Shown here: positions 16,597 to 24,511 of the stretch, in pieces | Layout of the letters: the number at the start of each line of letters is the position of its first letter | How positions within the stretch are numbered: the stretch's first letter is position 1 | DNA from: an uncultured Clostridia bacterium | GTDB taxonomy: Bacteria > Bacillota > Clostridia > Oscillospirales > Ruminococcaceae | Assembly (NCBI GenBank): GCA_947627465.1 | Contig: CANQWD010000011.1 | Location: 21,538 to 85,537 of the forward strand | DNA length: 64,000 nucleotides | Direction: 5' to 3' | Translations under genes and position numbers: made by a program | Notes under the pieces: model-generated | What the model was told of the DNA's origin: nothing | Database searches by the model: none | Seen by the model: the letters and a program-made list of their open reading frames with translations, nothing else

Positions 16597-18686
16597 TGGC
16601 GGGGCTTTATTCCAAACTCGCGGCGACGGGGATAAGGAAGAACGGAAAGTCCTACATTCCGTATATTCTTACCGCCGCGCTGATGATATCGATATTCTAT
16701 ATAATCACTTACCTCTCCGCGAACCCCATGCTCCAAAGTATGGTAGGCGGCAGCGGAATGACTATGATACTGCAAATGGGAATAGTCGTCATGGGAATTT
16801 TTTCGGCGATATTCCTGTTTTACACCAACTCATTTCTTATTAAAAGGCGCAAAAAAGAGTTCGGATTGTATAATATTCTCGGACTTGGCAAAGGTCAGAT
16901 AGCGAAAGTGCTTATTCACGAAACGCTTTTCGTGTATCTTTTCGCGGAGGTAACGGGATTGGGCGTCGGAATACTGTTCTCGAAGCTTGCCGAAATGCTT
17001 GCGGCGAAGATGATACGCGGCAGCCTGAACTTTAAGTTTTATGTGGATCCCGCGGCGATAATAGTGTCGCTTATACTGTTCGCCGTGATTTTCACGTTTA
17101 TTCTGCTGAACTCGCTGCGGCAGCTTTTCTTCACAAGACCTATTGAACTGCTCCACTCGGAAAACGCCGGCGAGAAACCGCCGCGCACCAACGTACCCGC
17201 GGCTGTAATAGGATTTATACTGCTCGGTTTCGCCTACTATATGGCTTCCGTTATCAAAGACCCGTCAATGGCTATCGGCTTGTTTTTTATCGCGGTAATA
17301 ATGGTAATTATCGCGACGTATCTGCTGTTTATCGCGGGCAGCGTGGTGATATGCAGAATTTTGCAGAAGAACAAGCGTTACTACTACAAAACCAAAAACT
17401 TTGTTTCCGTGTCGCAAATGGTTTTCCGTATGCGAAAGAACGGCGCGGGTCTGGCTTCTATCTGCATACTGTCCACAATGGTATTGGTCACGCTTTCCAG
17501 TACGATATCGCTCTACAACGGCATACCCGATATGGTCGGCGAACAATACAACAACGACATCACCATTCGGATAGGCTCCCCGAACGGCAGTGCGGACGCA
17601 GATTGGCTTATCTCGCAGTCCGACGAGCTTGTAAAAGAGGCGGGTTATCCCGTAAACAACACCTCGGTAAAGCATTCTATGACATTGAGGAACGGAATGA
17701 TAGAGCTTGCAATGAAGCTCAATGAACGCTTGATAGAACTAGGTATTGACCCCGAGCAGTTATCCGTAGACGGTGAATTCAGTCTGCTTGACGAAGCGGA
17801 CGACAACATCAAGGCGCTTGATTTGGAACTTGGCGAAAACGATATCGCCGTGTTTGAACCCGGAATAAAACTGATAACTTCGCAAAAAGCGATATCTTTC
17901 GGGCAGTACACGCTGAACGTTATTCCTATAGAGACAACTCCCGACAGCGTTTCGGAAAAGTGGTTTTCGGAAAATGCGGAATACGCGCAGATATACGTCC
18001 GTGACAAAGACGTTCTGGATAAACTGCTGGCAGAATACCGAAAACTCGCCGACGACGCGAACCAAGCCGATATTGGCGATTACTACGTTCCCTCTCTCAG
18101 CGTGACATACGGCTTCGATATTTCGGACGAGGGCGGTTTGTTTGACAATATCGGAGAAGTGTGCAATGAACTTAGAGCAAAGCTTTTTCAAGCGTCGGAT
18201 GAACACTTCGGTATGGACGGCGAATTTCACTTTATGATGGATACCGTCGCTACTCTCATCGAAGAATATTACGGCGTTTACGGCGGCTTGCTGTTCCTCG
18301 GTATCCTGCTCGGCGGGGTGTTTGCGCTGGCGGCGGCGCTTATTATGTACTACAAGCAGATAAGCGAGGGCTACGAGGACGCGGCTCGGTTTGAGATACT
18401 CCGAAAAGTCGGAATGACAAGGCGCGAAATACGCGCGGCTATAAACTCTCAGGTGCTGAAAGTATTCTTTCTGCCGCTGCTCGCCGCGGGTATCCACATG
18501 CTGTTCGCGTTTCCCATGATAGCAAATATGCTAAACGTTTTTGACTTCTACAACGTGGGACTGTTCGGCTTGGTAACGCTTATCGGCTTCGTGGTGTTCG
18601 GTCTGCTGTACGTGCTGTTCTACAAGATAACCTCGAAAACTTATATGGGTATTGTCGGCGCTAACGAGAAAAGGGAGAGAAAGTGA
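16596..18686 (+). CDS. bceB: BceB-type ABC transporter permease
   Basis: 696 residues with the Bce permease layout: four N-terminal TM helices within the first ~180 residues, two more near 205-250, TM7-8 flanking a large extracellular domain (~315-555), and TM9-10 at the C-terminus (FtsX-like ends near 285-310 and 565-690). The extracellular domain is the drug-sensing part in characterised relatives and passes the signal to the BceS-like kinase. It is translated in overlap with bceA. Which peptide it handles cannot be read from the sequence. Confidence 0.92.
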   Translation: MAGLYSKLAATGIRKNGKSYIPYILTAALMISIFYIITYLSANPMLQSMVGGSGMTMILQMGIVVMGIFSAIFLFYTNSFLIKRRKKEFGLYNILGLGKGQIAKVLIHETLFVYLFAEVTGLGVGILFSKLAEMLAAKMIRGSLNFKFYVDPAAIIVSLILFAVIFTFILLNSLRQLFFTRPIELLHSENAGEKPPRTNVPAAVIGFILLGFAYYMASVIKDPSMAIGLFFIAVIMVIIATYLLFIAGSVVICRILQKNKRYYYKTKNFVSVSQMVFRMRKNGAGLASICILSTMVLVTLSSTISLYNGIPDMVGEQYNNDITIRIGSPNGSADADWLISQSDELVKEAGYPVNNTSVKHSMTLRNGMIELAMKLNERLIELGIDPEQLSVDGEFSLLDEADDNIKALDLELGENDIAVFEPGIKLITSQKAISFGQYTLNVIPIETTPDSVSEKWFSENAEYAQIYVRDKDVLDKLLAEYRKLADDANQADIGDYYVPSLSVTYGFDISDEGGLFDNIGEVCNELRAKLFQASDEHFGMDGEFHFMMDTVATLIEEYYGVYGGLLFLGILLGGVFALAAALIMYYKQISEGYEDAARFEILRKVGMTRREIRAAINSQVLKVFFLPLLAAGIHMLFAFPMIANMLNVFDFYNVGLFGLVTLIGFVVFGLLYVLFYKITSKTYMGIVGANEKRERK

Positions 18687-18747
18687 CCGAGAAAGCGCTT
18701 GATAAGCCGACGCTGCGGAGCGTTGCATCGTTGTTGCACCGTGTTTC

Positions 18748-18776
18748 TTGAATATTTCGCCCGAATGTGCTACGAT
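18748..18776 (+). promoter_or_regulatory. Promoter of the XRE regulator
   Basis: TTGAAT (18748-18753) and an extended -10, TGC-TACGAT (18771-18776), 17 bases apart. Confidence 0.6.
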
Positions 18777-18820
18777 AATTTCAGCGGCAAAAGCCGACTA
18801 ACATCTCGGAGGTTTTCATT

Positions 18821-19444
18821 ATGGAAACAAAATCTTTAACATTCGGACAGAAGCTCAGGGAAGCGCGGAAAAAGACGGGACTTACTCAGGAGGATCTGGC
18901 GGAAAAGCTGGCGGTATCGCGGCAGGCGGTAACGAAATGGGAAAACGACAAGGGACTTCCCGACGTGGAGAATTGGAAAACTCTGTCAAAGGTGCTGAAC
19001 GTCAGCATTGACTTTCTTCTCGATAACGGCGAAAATCTCGATTTAAGCGTGATGCGAGAGGAGATAGATTCCCTTAACGCGGACGGCGAACGCAAGCTTG
19101 GCGGTCGGTGGAGCAAAAAAGCCGCCCAAAAGGACAGCATAGTTCTCGGAAAGTTTAAGGGCGGCGAGGTTCACGGGCTTTTGACAAAGCAGATACCCAC
19201 CAAAACGGAACGCGTTATCGACAACGTTCTTGGATTTTTAACGGACGCGCCGTTCGGGATCCCGGAATTTTTGAACGATATGAAAAACACGGATAAGGCG
19301 TTTTATTTGGTAAATTTCACCGATAAACAGTATTTCGTGACGGTGACCGACAAATTTATCGAAAGCCGTTTACTTGCCGAACGGATAACGCAAAAGAAGT
19401 TCGTTATCGGGAATATGAGGTTTACCGATTACGGCGTTATATGA
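18821..19444 (+). CDS. XRE-family transcriptional regulator with C-terminal sensor-like domain
   Basis: 207 residues. The N-terminal HTH (~8-62, LREARKKTGLTQEDLAEKLA, then SRQAVTKWENDKGLPD) is typical of XRE regulators that sit beside transporter genes. A C-terminal domain of ~110 residues has alternating beta-like stretches (KAFYLVNFTDKQYFVTVTD) of unknown function. CGGAGG precedes ATG. The stop codon falls exactly where the 160-bp palindromic repeat begins, so the original C-terminus may have been altered by the insertion. Confidence 0.82.
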   Translation: METKSLTFGQKLREARKKTGLTQEDLAEKLAVSRQAVTKWENDKGLPDVENWKTLSKVLNVSIDFLLDNGENLDLSVMREEIDSLNADGERKLGGRWSKKAAQKDSIVLGKFKGGEVHGLLTKQIPTKTERVIDNVLGFLTDAPFGIPEFLNDMKNTDKAFYLVNFTDKQYFVTVTDKFIESRLLAERITQKKFVIGNMRFTDYGVI

Positions 19445-19603
19445 ACCTGTACCAACAGCCCCGGCGCACGGCTTTTCGGCAAATTTTGCCGCTTTCCGCG
19501 TCAAAGCTCCTTGGCGTACATACAGTACGCCCGCGTCGCTTTTCCTTGAAAGCGACAAAATTATGCTCGAAAATCCGCACACCTATGCTATTGGTACAGG
19601 TTC
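19443..19603. repeat. MITE-like palindromic repeat, copy A
   Basis: A ~160-bp element starting GAACCTGTACCAA and ending TTGGTACAGGTTC. It is an imperfect palindrome along its whole length, centred on GTACATACAGTAC, and closely matches copy B at 24277-24434. No gene inside. Confidence 0.85.
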
Positions 19604-19624
19604 TAAAAAGGAAAGGTGATTAAA

Positions 19625-19777
19625 ATGAACTCAAAATTCAAGAAAACAATGTGCGCGGTTTTAAGAATAGTCTGCATACCGTTTATGCTTATCGGCATAG
19701 CGGTTTGGGGCGCGGTAATGTTCGCGAAAGTCGGAATAGAAACGCTTGCGAAGCGCGGAGAGGTTCTCGCGAAGTAG
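19625..19777 (+). CDS. Small single-pass membrane protein
   Basis: 50 residues. AAGGTGAT lies shortly before ATG. A basic start (MNSKFKKTMC) is followed by one hydrophobic helix (~11-33) and a short amphipathic tail ending EVLAK. It opens a tight group with the GT51 glycosyltransferase and the YxeA-like genes. Not recognised; supported by its strong ribosome binding site and membrane-helix composition. Confidence 0.6.
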   Translation: MNSKFKKTMCAVLRIVCIPFMLIGIAVWGAVMFAKVGIETLAKRGEVLAK

Positions 19778-19820
19778 GACGCTTTGGCAATTCGCCGATT
19801 TTTTGAAAAAGGGGTACGGT

Positions 19821-20531
19821 ATGAAAAAGGTTTTGAAAGTCGTTTGGCGCGTATTGCTTGTATTGACAGCGCTTGTTGTGCTGATTACGGGCTTTTTCGC
19901 GGTAAAGGGAGCGATAATGTGGAACGATTCCAAAAAGGAGCTTTCCGTAGCGCAAGCCGCGCAGAATATCCGTGAGAACGACGAGTTTGTGAAATTTGAG
20001 GACTTGCCGCAATTCTACATAGACGCGGTCGTATCGGTGGAGGACAGACGATTTTTTAAGCACAGCGGGATAAGCGTGAAATCGATAATCCGCGCCGCGC
20101 TTTACGACATCAAAACCAAATCGCTGGATCAAGGCGGCTCTACGATAACTCAACAACTGGCTAAAAACGTTTGGTTCTCGGAGGAAAAGCAGCTCGAGCG
20201 CAAGTTCGCCGAGGTCTGGGCGGCGTTCGATTTGGAAAGAGCGCTCTCCAAAAACGAGATCTTTGAGCTGTATGTAAACACGATATATTTCGGCAGCGAC
20301 TACTACGGTATCGGCGAGGCGGCGCGCGGATATTTCGGCAAAGAGCCGTCAGAGCTTTCGGATTACGAGTGCGCTATGCTCTGCGGTCTGCCAAACGCGC
20401 CGAGCGTCTACTCGCTCGACGAATCGCCCGAACTCGCGAAGCAAAGACTTTCGCAGGTGCTCGACAGTATGACGGCGAACGAAGTTCTCACCGAAGAAAA
20501 AGCGCGGGAAATTTTACAGTCGAACGAATAA
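19821..20531 (+). CDS. mtgA: Monofunctional peptidoglycan glycosyltransferase (GT51)
   Basis: 236 residues. An N-terminal TM anchor (~6-30) precedes a complete GT51 domain with motif 1 SVEDRRFFKHSG (Glu and Asp), motif 2 QGGSTITQQLAKN, motif 3 RKFAEVWAAFDLE and motif 4 KNEIFELYVNTIYFG. It polymerises lipid II into glycan chains outside the membrane. There is no transpeptidase domain, so it is a stand-alone enzyme rather than a class A PBP. The start at 19821 follows AAGGGG; an in-frame ATG at 19746 lies inside the preceding small gene. Confidence 0.92.
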   Translation: MKKVLKVVWRVLLVLTALVVLITGFFAVKGAIMWNDSKKELSVAQAAQNIRENDEFVKFEDLPQFYIDAVVSVEDRRFFKHSGISVKSIIRAALYDIKTKSLDQGGSTITQQLAKNVWFSEEKQLERKFAEVWAAFDLERALSKNEIFELYVNTIYFGSDYYGIGEAARGYFGKEPSELSDYECAMLCGLPNAPSVYSLDESPELAKQRLSQVLDSMTANEVLTEEKAREILQSNE

Positions 20532-20563
20532 CGGCACAGCACTTATAAAAAGGGGATATCAAT

Positions 20564-20644
20564 ATGACAATACTTGCGGCGCTTATGATAGCGGGAATAG
20601 CGGCGGCGTTCATTGCGGACGCGAAATCAAACCGCGGTAAATAA
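20564..20644 (+). CDS. Tiny hydrophobic peptide
   Basis: 26 residues, MTILAALMIAGIAAAF and a short polar tail ending SNRGK. AAGGGGAT lies 6 bases before ATG, and it sits neatly between the GT51 and YxeA genes. It may be a small membrane peptide; coding status is moderately likely from position and ribosome binding site only. Confidence 0.45.
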   Translation: MTILAALMIAGIAAAFIADAKSNRGK

Positions 20645-20657
20645 AGGGGGATTAAAA

Positions 20658-21005
20658 ATGAAAAAAGGTAAAATCATTTCGATCGTATCGGGTTCTGTTT
20701 TGTTGGTCGCCTTGGTTATTGCGGTCGTGTGTTTTTTCGGAGAAAAATATCAGTATTTCTACACACAAATCGACAACACGCAATACCAAACAACGATCGA
20801 CGGCGATAAGACGTTATATGAATACAAGCTCGATTCATACGACGAAAAAGGAAAAGCAAAAAACGTTACATTCAAAACCACTCGCGAACTGCGTGGCGGC
20901 GCGTTTTTGAAGCTGAAATACACAAATCTCGGCGGCGTTGTCACTTGGGAGGAGGTTCAGCGGGAGGCGCTTCCCGAAGCTGTTCAAGGCGTATATCCGC
21001 AGTAA
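20658..21005 (+). CDS. YxeA-family (DUF1093) secreted/anchored protein
   Basis: 115 residues. GGGGGAT precedes ATG at 20658. An N-terminal TM or signal segment (~7-27) is followed by the short beta-rich domain of the YxeA family: YYTQ-type strand, YEYKLDSYDEKGKAKNVTF, then LRGGAFLKLKYT and WEEVQREALPEAV. The function is unknown; in several Firmicutes such genes occur near Bce-type transporters, as here. A paralogue follows directly. Confidence 0.82.
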   Translation: MKKGKIISIVSGSVLLVALVIAVVCFFGEKYQYFYTQIDNTQYQTTIDGDKTLYEYKLDSYDEKGKAKNVTFKTTRELRGGAFLKLKYTNLGGVVTWEEVQREALPEAVQGVYPQ

Positions 21006-21053
21006 CGGCAGACTCTCCCAACGAAAGCGCGGAAGGGAAAGGAGAAAATATAT

Positions 21054-21407
21054 ATGAAGAAAATACTTATCGGAACGGGTATTCTGCTTGTTTTGTTTGT
21101 AGGCGTGTTTTTTCTGTTTATCGCACCGCCGAGAACGGATTACTACACTCGGATAGACAATCTTAAATATGAAGAGAATAATTCCTCCGGAGGCGTGGCG
21201 GATTTGACGGGCGGTATGAAATATCTTTACACGTTAAAGAGCTACGCGAGCGACGGAGCGGAAAAGGATATAACGTTCGGCGCGGACAAAATACTTAAAG
21301 ACGGCGCGTACTTAAAGCTGGAATACACCCTCACGCGCGGAGTGCTCGACTGGGGCGAGGTCGAGTGGGAAGCTCTGCCGCGCAATGTTCAAGCTAAGCT
21401 TCGGTAA
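21054..21407 (+). CDS. YxeA-family (DUF1093) protein, second copy
   Basis: 117 residues, paralogous to the preceding gene: N-terminal TM segment (~4-26), then DYYTRIDN, YLYTLKSYASDGAEKDITF, LKDGAYLKLEYT and WGEVEWEALPRNVQ. AAAGGAGAA lies upstream of ATG. The tandem arrangement suggests duplication and possibly a paired function at the cell surface. Confidence 0.82.
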   Translation: MKKILIGTGILLVLFVGVFFLFIAPPRTDYYTRIDNLKYEENNSSGGVADLTGGMKYLYTLKSYASDGAEKDITFGADKILKDGAYLKLEYTLTRGVLDWGEVEWEALPRNVQAKLR

Positions 21408-21483
21408 AAAGCGAAAATCTTCGCAATTTAATTCACGTATTTGACATTTTTGAGAAATTTTATTTCTTTTTTCAAAAACCCCC

Positions 21484-21512
21484 TTGACAAATCCTTGCTA
21501 ATGTGATATAAT
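21484..21512 (+). promoter_or_regulatory. Promoter of tRNA-Arg
   Basis: TTGACA (21484-21489) and TATAAT (21507-21512) with a 17-base spacer. Confidence 0.85.
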
Positions 21513-21546
21513 ATTTACTGTTGCAGGAAGTTTTCCGCAACAGTAC

Positions 21547-21623
21547 GCGCCTGTAGCTCAGCTGGATAGAGTATTTGGCTACGAACCAAAGGGTCGGGGG
21601 TTCGAATCCCTTCAGGCGTACCA
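21547..21623 (+). tRNA. tRNA-Arg (anticodon ACG)
   Basis: 77 nt. The acceptor stem GCGCCTG pairs with CAGGCGT (first pair G-U); the D arm is GCTC-AGCTGGATA-GAG. The anticodon arm is TTTGG-CTACGAA-CCAAA with anticodon ACG (read as ICG, codons CGN), and the T arm holds GTTCGAATC. The discriminator is A, and CCA is encoded at 21621-21623. Confidence 0.95.
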
Positions 21624-21624
21624 A

Positions 21625-21665
21625 TAAAAAAGCGGCAGTTTTCGACAGAAAATTGTCGCTTTTTA
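21625..21665 (+). terminator. Terminator after tRNA-Arg
   Basis: AAAAAGCGGC pairs with GTCGCTTTTT (one G-U) around a loop that itself can pair, ending in a T-run. Confidence 0.65.
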
Positions 21666-21729
21666 TTTGAAAGAAATTCTGATAGAAATGCTCATACGGT
21701 TATTGTTGTCCGCCGCAACAGTGAGTTGC

Positions 21730-21758
21730 TTGCTTTTACGGCTCTTTAATGCTATAAT
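21730..21758 (+). promoter_or_regulatory. Promoter of the HTH/zinc-ribbon gene
   Basis: TTGCTT (21730-21735) and TATAAT (21753-21758), 17 bases apart. It lies inside a longer open frame and so places the true start at 21799. Confidence 0.7.
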
Positions 21759-21798
21759 TATCTTATTGGGGAATTTAATTTTTACGGAGGAAATTAAC

Positions 21799-22563
21799 AT
21801 GGAAACAAAAGAGATTCTGTTGGAACTTCGAACAAAACATGAATTGTCTCAGGAAGCGCTTGCCGAAAAAGTATTTGTAACTCGTCAAGCGGTTTCTCGC
21901 TGGGAAACAGGAGAAACGGTCCCAAATACCGAAACGCTGAAATTGTTATCTAAACTCTATGATGTCTCGATCAACACGCTTTTGGGTTCACCGATAAAGC
22001 TTGTGTGTCAGTGCTGCGGTATGCCGCTGGAGGACAGCATCATTTCAAAAGAAAAAGACGGCTTCTTCAATGAGCGTTACTGCAAATGGTGCTACGCTGA
22101 CGGTGAATACATGTACAGCAATATGGACGACCTCATAGATGTCTGCGTGAAGAATATGACAGATGAGCAGTATTCCGAAGATGAGGCAAGAAAGTATCTG
22201 CGTGATTTTTTGCCCAAGCTCGATTACTGGAAACACTATGAGGAGCTTAGCGGCAGCGGGGAGTTTGAGAAATTCAAACAAGTTCTGATAAATGAGATAA
22301 ACGCTTTGAATATCGAGGGTATGCCCAAGCTCACAAAGCTGAACGCACTGGTGGGAAGTTATGTCAATTTGGAATATAGACTTCCAAACGGCAGAATGGT
22401 CAAGTTTTTAGACGACAATGCGACCTATCTCGGAAATCAGCTTGAGTGTGGATTCGGGTGTGACAGATGTTTCGGTGTTCTTGCCAATAAGGATTTTATT
22501 ATGGTAAGCACCTATGGAAAAAACGGCGAAAATCCCGAATTGTTGATTTTCAAAAAAAGGTAA
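21799..22563 (+). CDS. XRE regulator fused to a putative zinc ribbon
   Basis: 254 residues. The N-terminal XRE HTH (~5-60, KHELSQEALAEKVFVTRQAV, then SRWETGETVPN) is joined to a zinc-ribbon-like domain with CQCCGMPL and YCKWCYADG, the pattern of the zinc-ribbon family often found in small quinone/transcription-associated proteins. The C-terminal ~90 residues contain ECGFGCDRCFGVL, another Cys cluster. ACGGAGG precedes ATG. It is probably a metal- or redox-responsive regulator, inferred from the Cys motifs; the target is unknown. Confidence 0.82.
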   Translation: METKEILLELRTKHELSQEALAEKVFVTRQAVSRWETGETVPNTETLKLLSKLYDVSINTLLGSPIKLVCQCCGMPLEDSIISKEKDGFFNERYCKWCYADGEYMYSNMDDLIDVCVKNMTDEQYSEDEARKYLRDFLPKLDYWKHYEELSGSGEFEKFKQVLINEINALNIEGMPKLTKLNALVGSYVNLEYRLPNGRMVKFLDDNATYLGNQLECGFGCDRCFGVLANKDFIMVSTYGKNGENPELLIFKKR

Positions 22564-22587
22564 CCGGAATTTTTTTGTCAGCGTTTT

Positions 22588-22690
22588 ATACTAATTTCTG
22601 ATCGGAGTATAGACAAGATTTGTGGCAAGACCGCGGCGATAGCTGCGGGATTGCCGCAAAGATGTCTATACGGAGATCAGGAATTAGTAT
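22588..22690. repeat. 103-bp imperfect palindrome
   Basis: ATACTAATTTCTGATC at the left end pairs with GATCAGGAATTAGTAT at the right, and inner arms GTATAGACA and TGTCTATAC continue the stem. The shape is that of a small non-autonomous element or a long RNA hairpin. No gene inside. Confidence 0.75.
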
Positions 22691-22718
22691 TACATCGGAA
22701 TACTTCCGCTGTAAAATT

Positions 22719-22751
22719 CGGGAAAGGCCGCTCAGATCTTTCCCGTTTTTT
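22719..22751 (+). terminator. Terminator hairpin, first of two
   Basis: CGGGAAAG (22719-22726) pairs with CTTTCCCG (22738-22745), then six T. A diverged copy lies 95 bases downstream. Confidence 0.7.
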
Positions 22752-22813
22752 CTTGAAACAAAAGGAACTCTTTTTTGCCGGCGTTTCACAGCCCGGTGCC
22801 CGGGCAGTCAATT

Positions 22814-22845
22814 CGGAAAAGGTTGCACAATCTTTCCCGTTTTTT
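22814..22845 (+). terminator. Terminator hairpin, second of two
   Basis: CGGAAAAG pairs with CTTTCCCG with one mismatch, then six T. It is a direct repeat of the hairpin at 22719, together with the following ACAAAAGGAA stretch. Confidence 0.6.
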
Positions 22846-23195
22846 CACGAAACAAAAGGAAATCTTATTTGTACAACGCAATGGCGTTCACGGCTCGCCT
22901 TCGGCGAACCGTGAACACTCATTGTTTGAATCATTTTTGCTCACGGATTGCCGTCCGCGATTTCGCGCTTTGCGCGAAATACCGCAAAAATAACGCGAGG
23001 TTGAGCTTCTATTCAAACGCACCTGTTTTACGAAAAAATCCGGTTGGTAACGATGTCATAAACCAAAAGCCGCTCAAACCATAGGTGTGAACACGCCCTA
23101 ATCTTATTGCGGTTATCAAGGTTGAAACCGTGCTTAAGCGCGGCAGTTAAGCCGTTTGAGATTTTGGACAACTCCGATAAGACAAGCGACTTTAT
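22846..23195. other. Non-coding stretch with a strong hairpin
   Basis: No convincing gene. A long hairpin at 22886-22916 (GTTCACGG...CCGTGAAC around GCCTTCGGC) and a smaller one, ATTTCGCG with CGCGAAAT, near 22960. It separates convergent genes and probably contains decayed repeat material. Confidence 0.5.
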
Positions 23196-24221
23196 TTAAG
23201 AATACATCGACCTCATCTTCTCAAGCTCCGCCTTAAAATCCTCCACGAGATCGTCGGGCGAGAGCACGCGCACCCAGCTTCCGAGCGAGAGCAGATACGT
23301 GATAATTCCCGTGCCGTAAACCTCCGCCTCGATAAGCGCCACTTGATTGTTAGGGTGATAATTCCGCAGACTTTTCGTCCGGATATCCTCGGAATTTTCA
23401 ACAAGATCTCCGCGCTTGACGTCGAGCACGACCGCCGTAGGCAGCCTGTCCAGAACCGCCTGCAAAGACGGACCGCAAAACTCGAACCGAATTTTGCGGC
23501 ACTTTCCCGGAAACATAAACTGAATTTTCTTCCGCAATTCTCCCTCGTCGAAATCGTATTTTCGCGGTATCTCGAATTTCGCGCGGTGCTCCGTTAAATT
23601 CAAGATCCTGTCGATGCGGAAATAGATCGGCTTGTAATTTTCATCGTCCGCACGAAAAGCTATCAGATAAAAATAATACTCCGAAAACATCACGGAAACG
23701 GGACGAATTCTGTGTGTTACGCGTTCGCGCGACATTTTCAGATAATCGATCGAGATCTCGGTTCGGGAACGAATGTCGCAGCTAAGCGTCCAAAGCCTAT
23801 CAATAACGCTTTCGCAGTCGCATTTTATCTCGCAGTAATGATATTTTTCTTTTGAGATCAACGACTCTAAAAGCTGCCGATCGTTCGCCGAGGTGAAACG
23901 TTTGAGTTTGGCTATTATCGTTAATAGCTCGCGCTTTGACAGCGACCGCGAGCCTATCAGAATTTTAATTACCGCAAGCAATTCGCTGTCGCGCAAAAAG
24001 TCGTCGATACGCATTACATAACACTTTTCCGAACGCGAATAGACAAGCTCCGCGTGACCCGAAAGCTCGCGGTTGTCGTCCAAAAAAGCGCGTATCTCGT
24101 TGATGTCGCGCGCGACGCTTTTCGCCGACACCCCGAATTCGTTCGCCAGCCCTGCGGCGGTAAGCTTTTCACCGCGAAGTCCGCGCAAAAATATGTACAA
24201 AATTCGTTCGATCTTTTCCAC
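23196..24221 (-). CDS. WYL-domain transcriptional regulator
   Basis: 341 residues. The N-terminal HTH (~8-45, LTAAGLANEFGVSAKSVARD) is followed by a WYL domain (~150-235, with IDYLK, RIRPVSVMFSEYYFYLIAF and FRIDRI) and a C-terminal WCX-type extension (~250-335). WYL proteins bind nucleic-acid-derived or other small ligands and often repress defence or mobile genes. The only start that fits is GTG at 24221, with GGGGTGAT only a few bases upstream. A palindromic operator lies in its promoter. No defence genes adjoin it; the target is unclear. Confidence 0.88.
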   Translation of the reverse strand: MEKIERILYIFLRGLRGEKLTAAGLANEFGVSAKSVARDINEIRAFLDDNRELSGHAELVYSRSEKCYVMRIDDFLRDSELLAVIKILIGSRSLSKRELLTIIAKLKRFTSANDRQLLESLISKEKYHYCEIKCDCESVIDRLWTLSCDIRSRTEISIDYLKMSRERVTHRIRPVSVMFSEYYFYLIAFRADDENYKPIYFRIDRILNLTEHRAKFEIPRKYDFDEGELRKKIQFMFPGKCRKIRFEFCGPSLQAVLDRLPTAVVLDVKRGDLVENSEDIRTKSLRNYHPNNQVALIEAEVYGTGIITYLLSLGSWVRVLSPDDLVEDFKAELEKMRSMYS

Positions 24222-24237
24222 TTCATCACCCCGATTT

Positions 24238-24266
24238 ATTATACCTTAAAAAAGGACAATTGTCCA
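24238..24266 (-). promoter_or_regulatory. Promoter and palindromic operator of the WYL regulator
   Basis: On the minus strand, TGGACA (24261-24266) and TATAAT (24238-24243), 17 bases apart. The perfect palindrome GGACAATTGTCC (24254-24265) overlaps the -35 and spacer, suggesting autoregulation. The predicted transcript would begin almost at the ribosome binding site. Confidence 0.6.
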
Positions 24267-24276
24267 TACGTGTAAG

Positions 24277-24434
24277 AACCTGTACCAATAGCTCCGGCGC
24301 ACGGCTTTTCGGCAATTTTGCCGCTTTCCACGTCAAAGCTCCTTTTCGTACATACAGTACGCACGCGTCGCTTTTCCTTGAAAACGACAAAATTATGCTC
24401 GAAAATCCGCACGCCTACGCTATTGGTACAGGTT
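24277..24434. repeat. MITE-like palindromic repeat, copy B
   Basis: 158 bp, from AACCTGTACCAATAGC to GCTATTGGTACAGGTT, with perfect 16-bp terminal inverted repeats. It is an imperfect palindrome throughout and closely similar to copy A at 19443-19603. No obvious target-site duplication. Confidence 0.85.
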
Positions 24435-24457
24435 ATAAAATTTATATCGAGAATTTA

Positions 24458-24506
24458 AGGCAACACCGCACAAAGCGCGTAAAACGGTCTTTGTGCGGTG
24501 TTGCCT
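24458..24506. terminator. Long hairpin, probable terminator of the minus-strand membrane protein gene
   Basis: A perfect 18-bp stem, AGGCAACACCGCACAAAG with its complement, and a 13-base loop, right after the stop of the gene at 24512. Flanking T-runs are poor, so termination strength is uncertain. Confidence 0.5.
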
Positions 24507-24511
24507 ATAAA

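Noticed and set aside
16679..16690. CTGATGA as a further hammerhead core
   Set aside because: It lies in the bceB coding sequence with no GAAA, cleavage triplet or stems in the right order; the same is true of other CTGATGA occurrences.
22620..23084. Open frame of 154 codons in the repeat region
   Set aside because: It runs through the palindrome and both terminator hairpins and shows repetitive translated phrases; no ribosome binding site.
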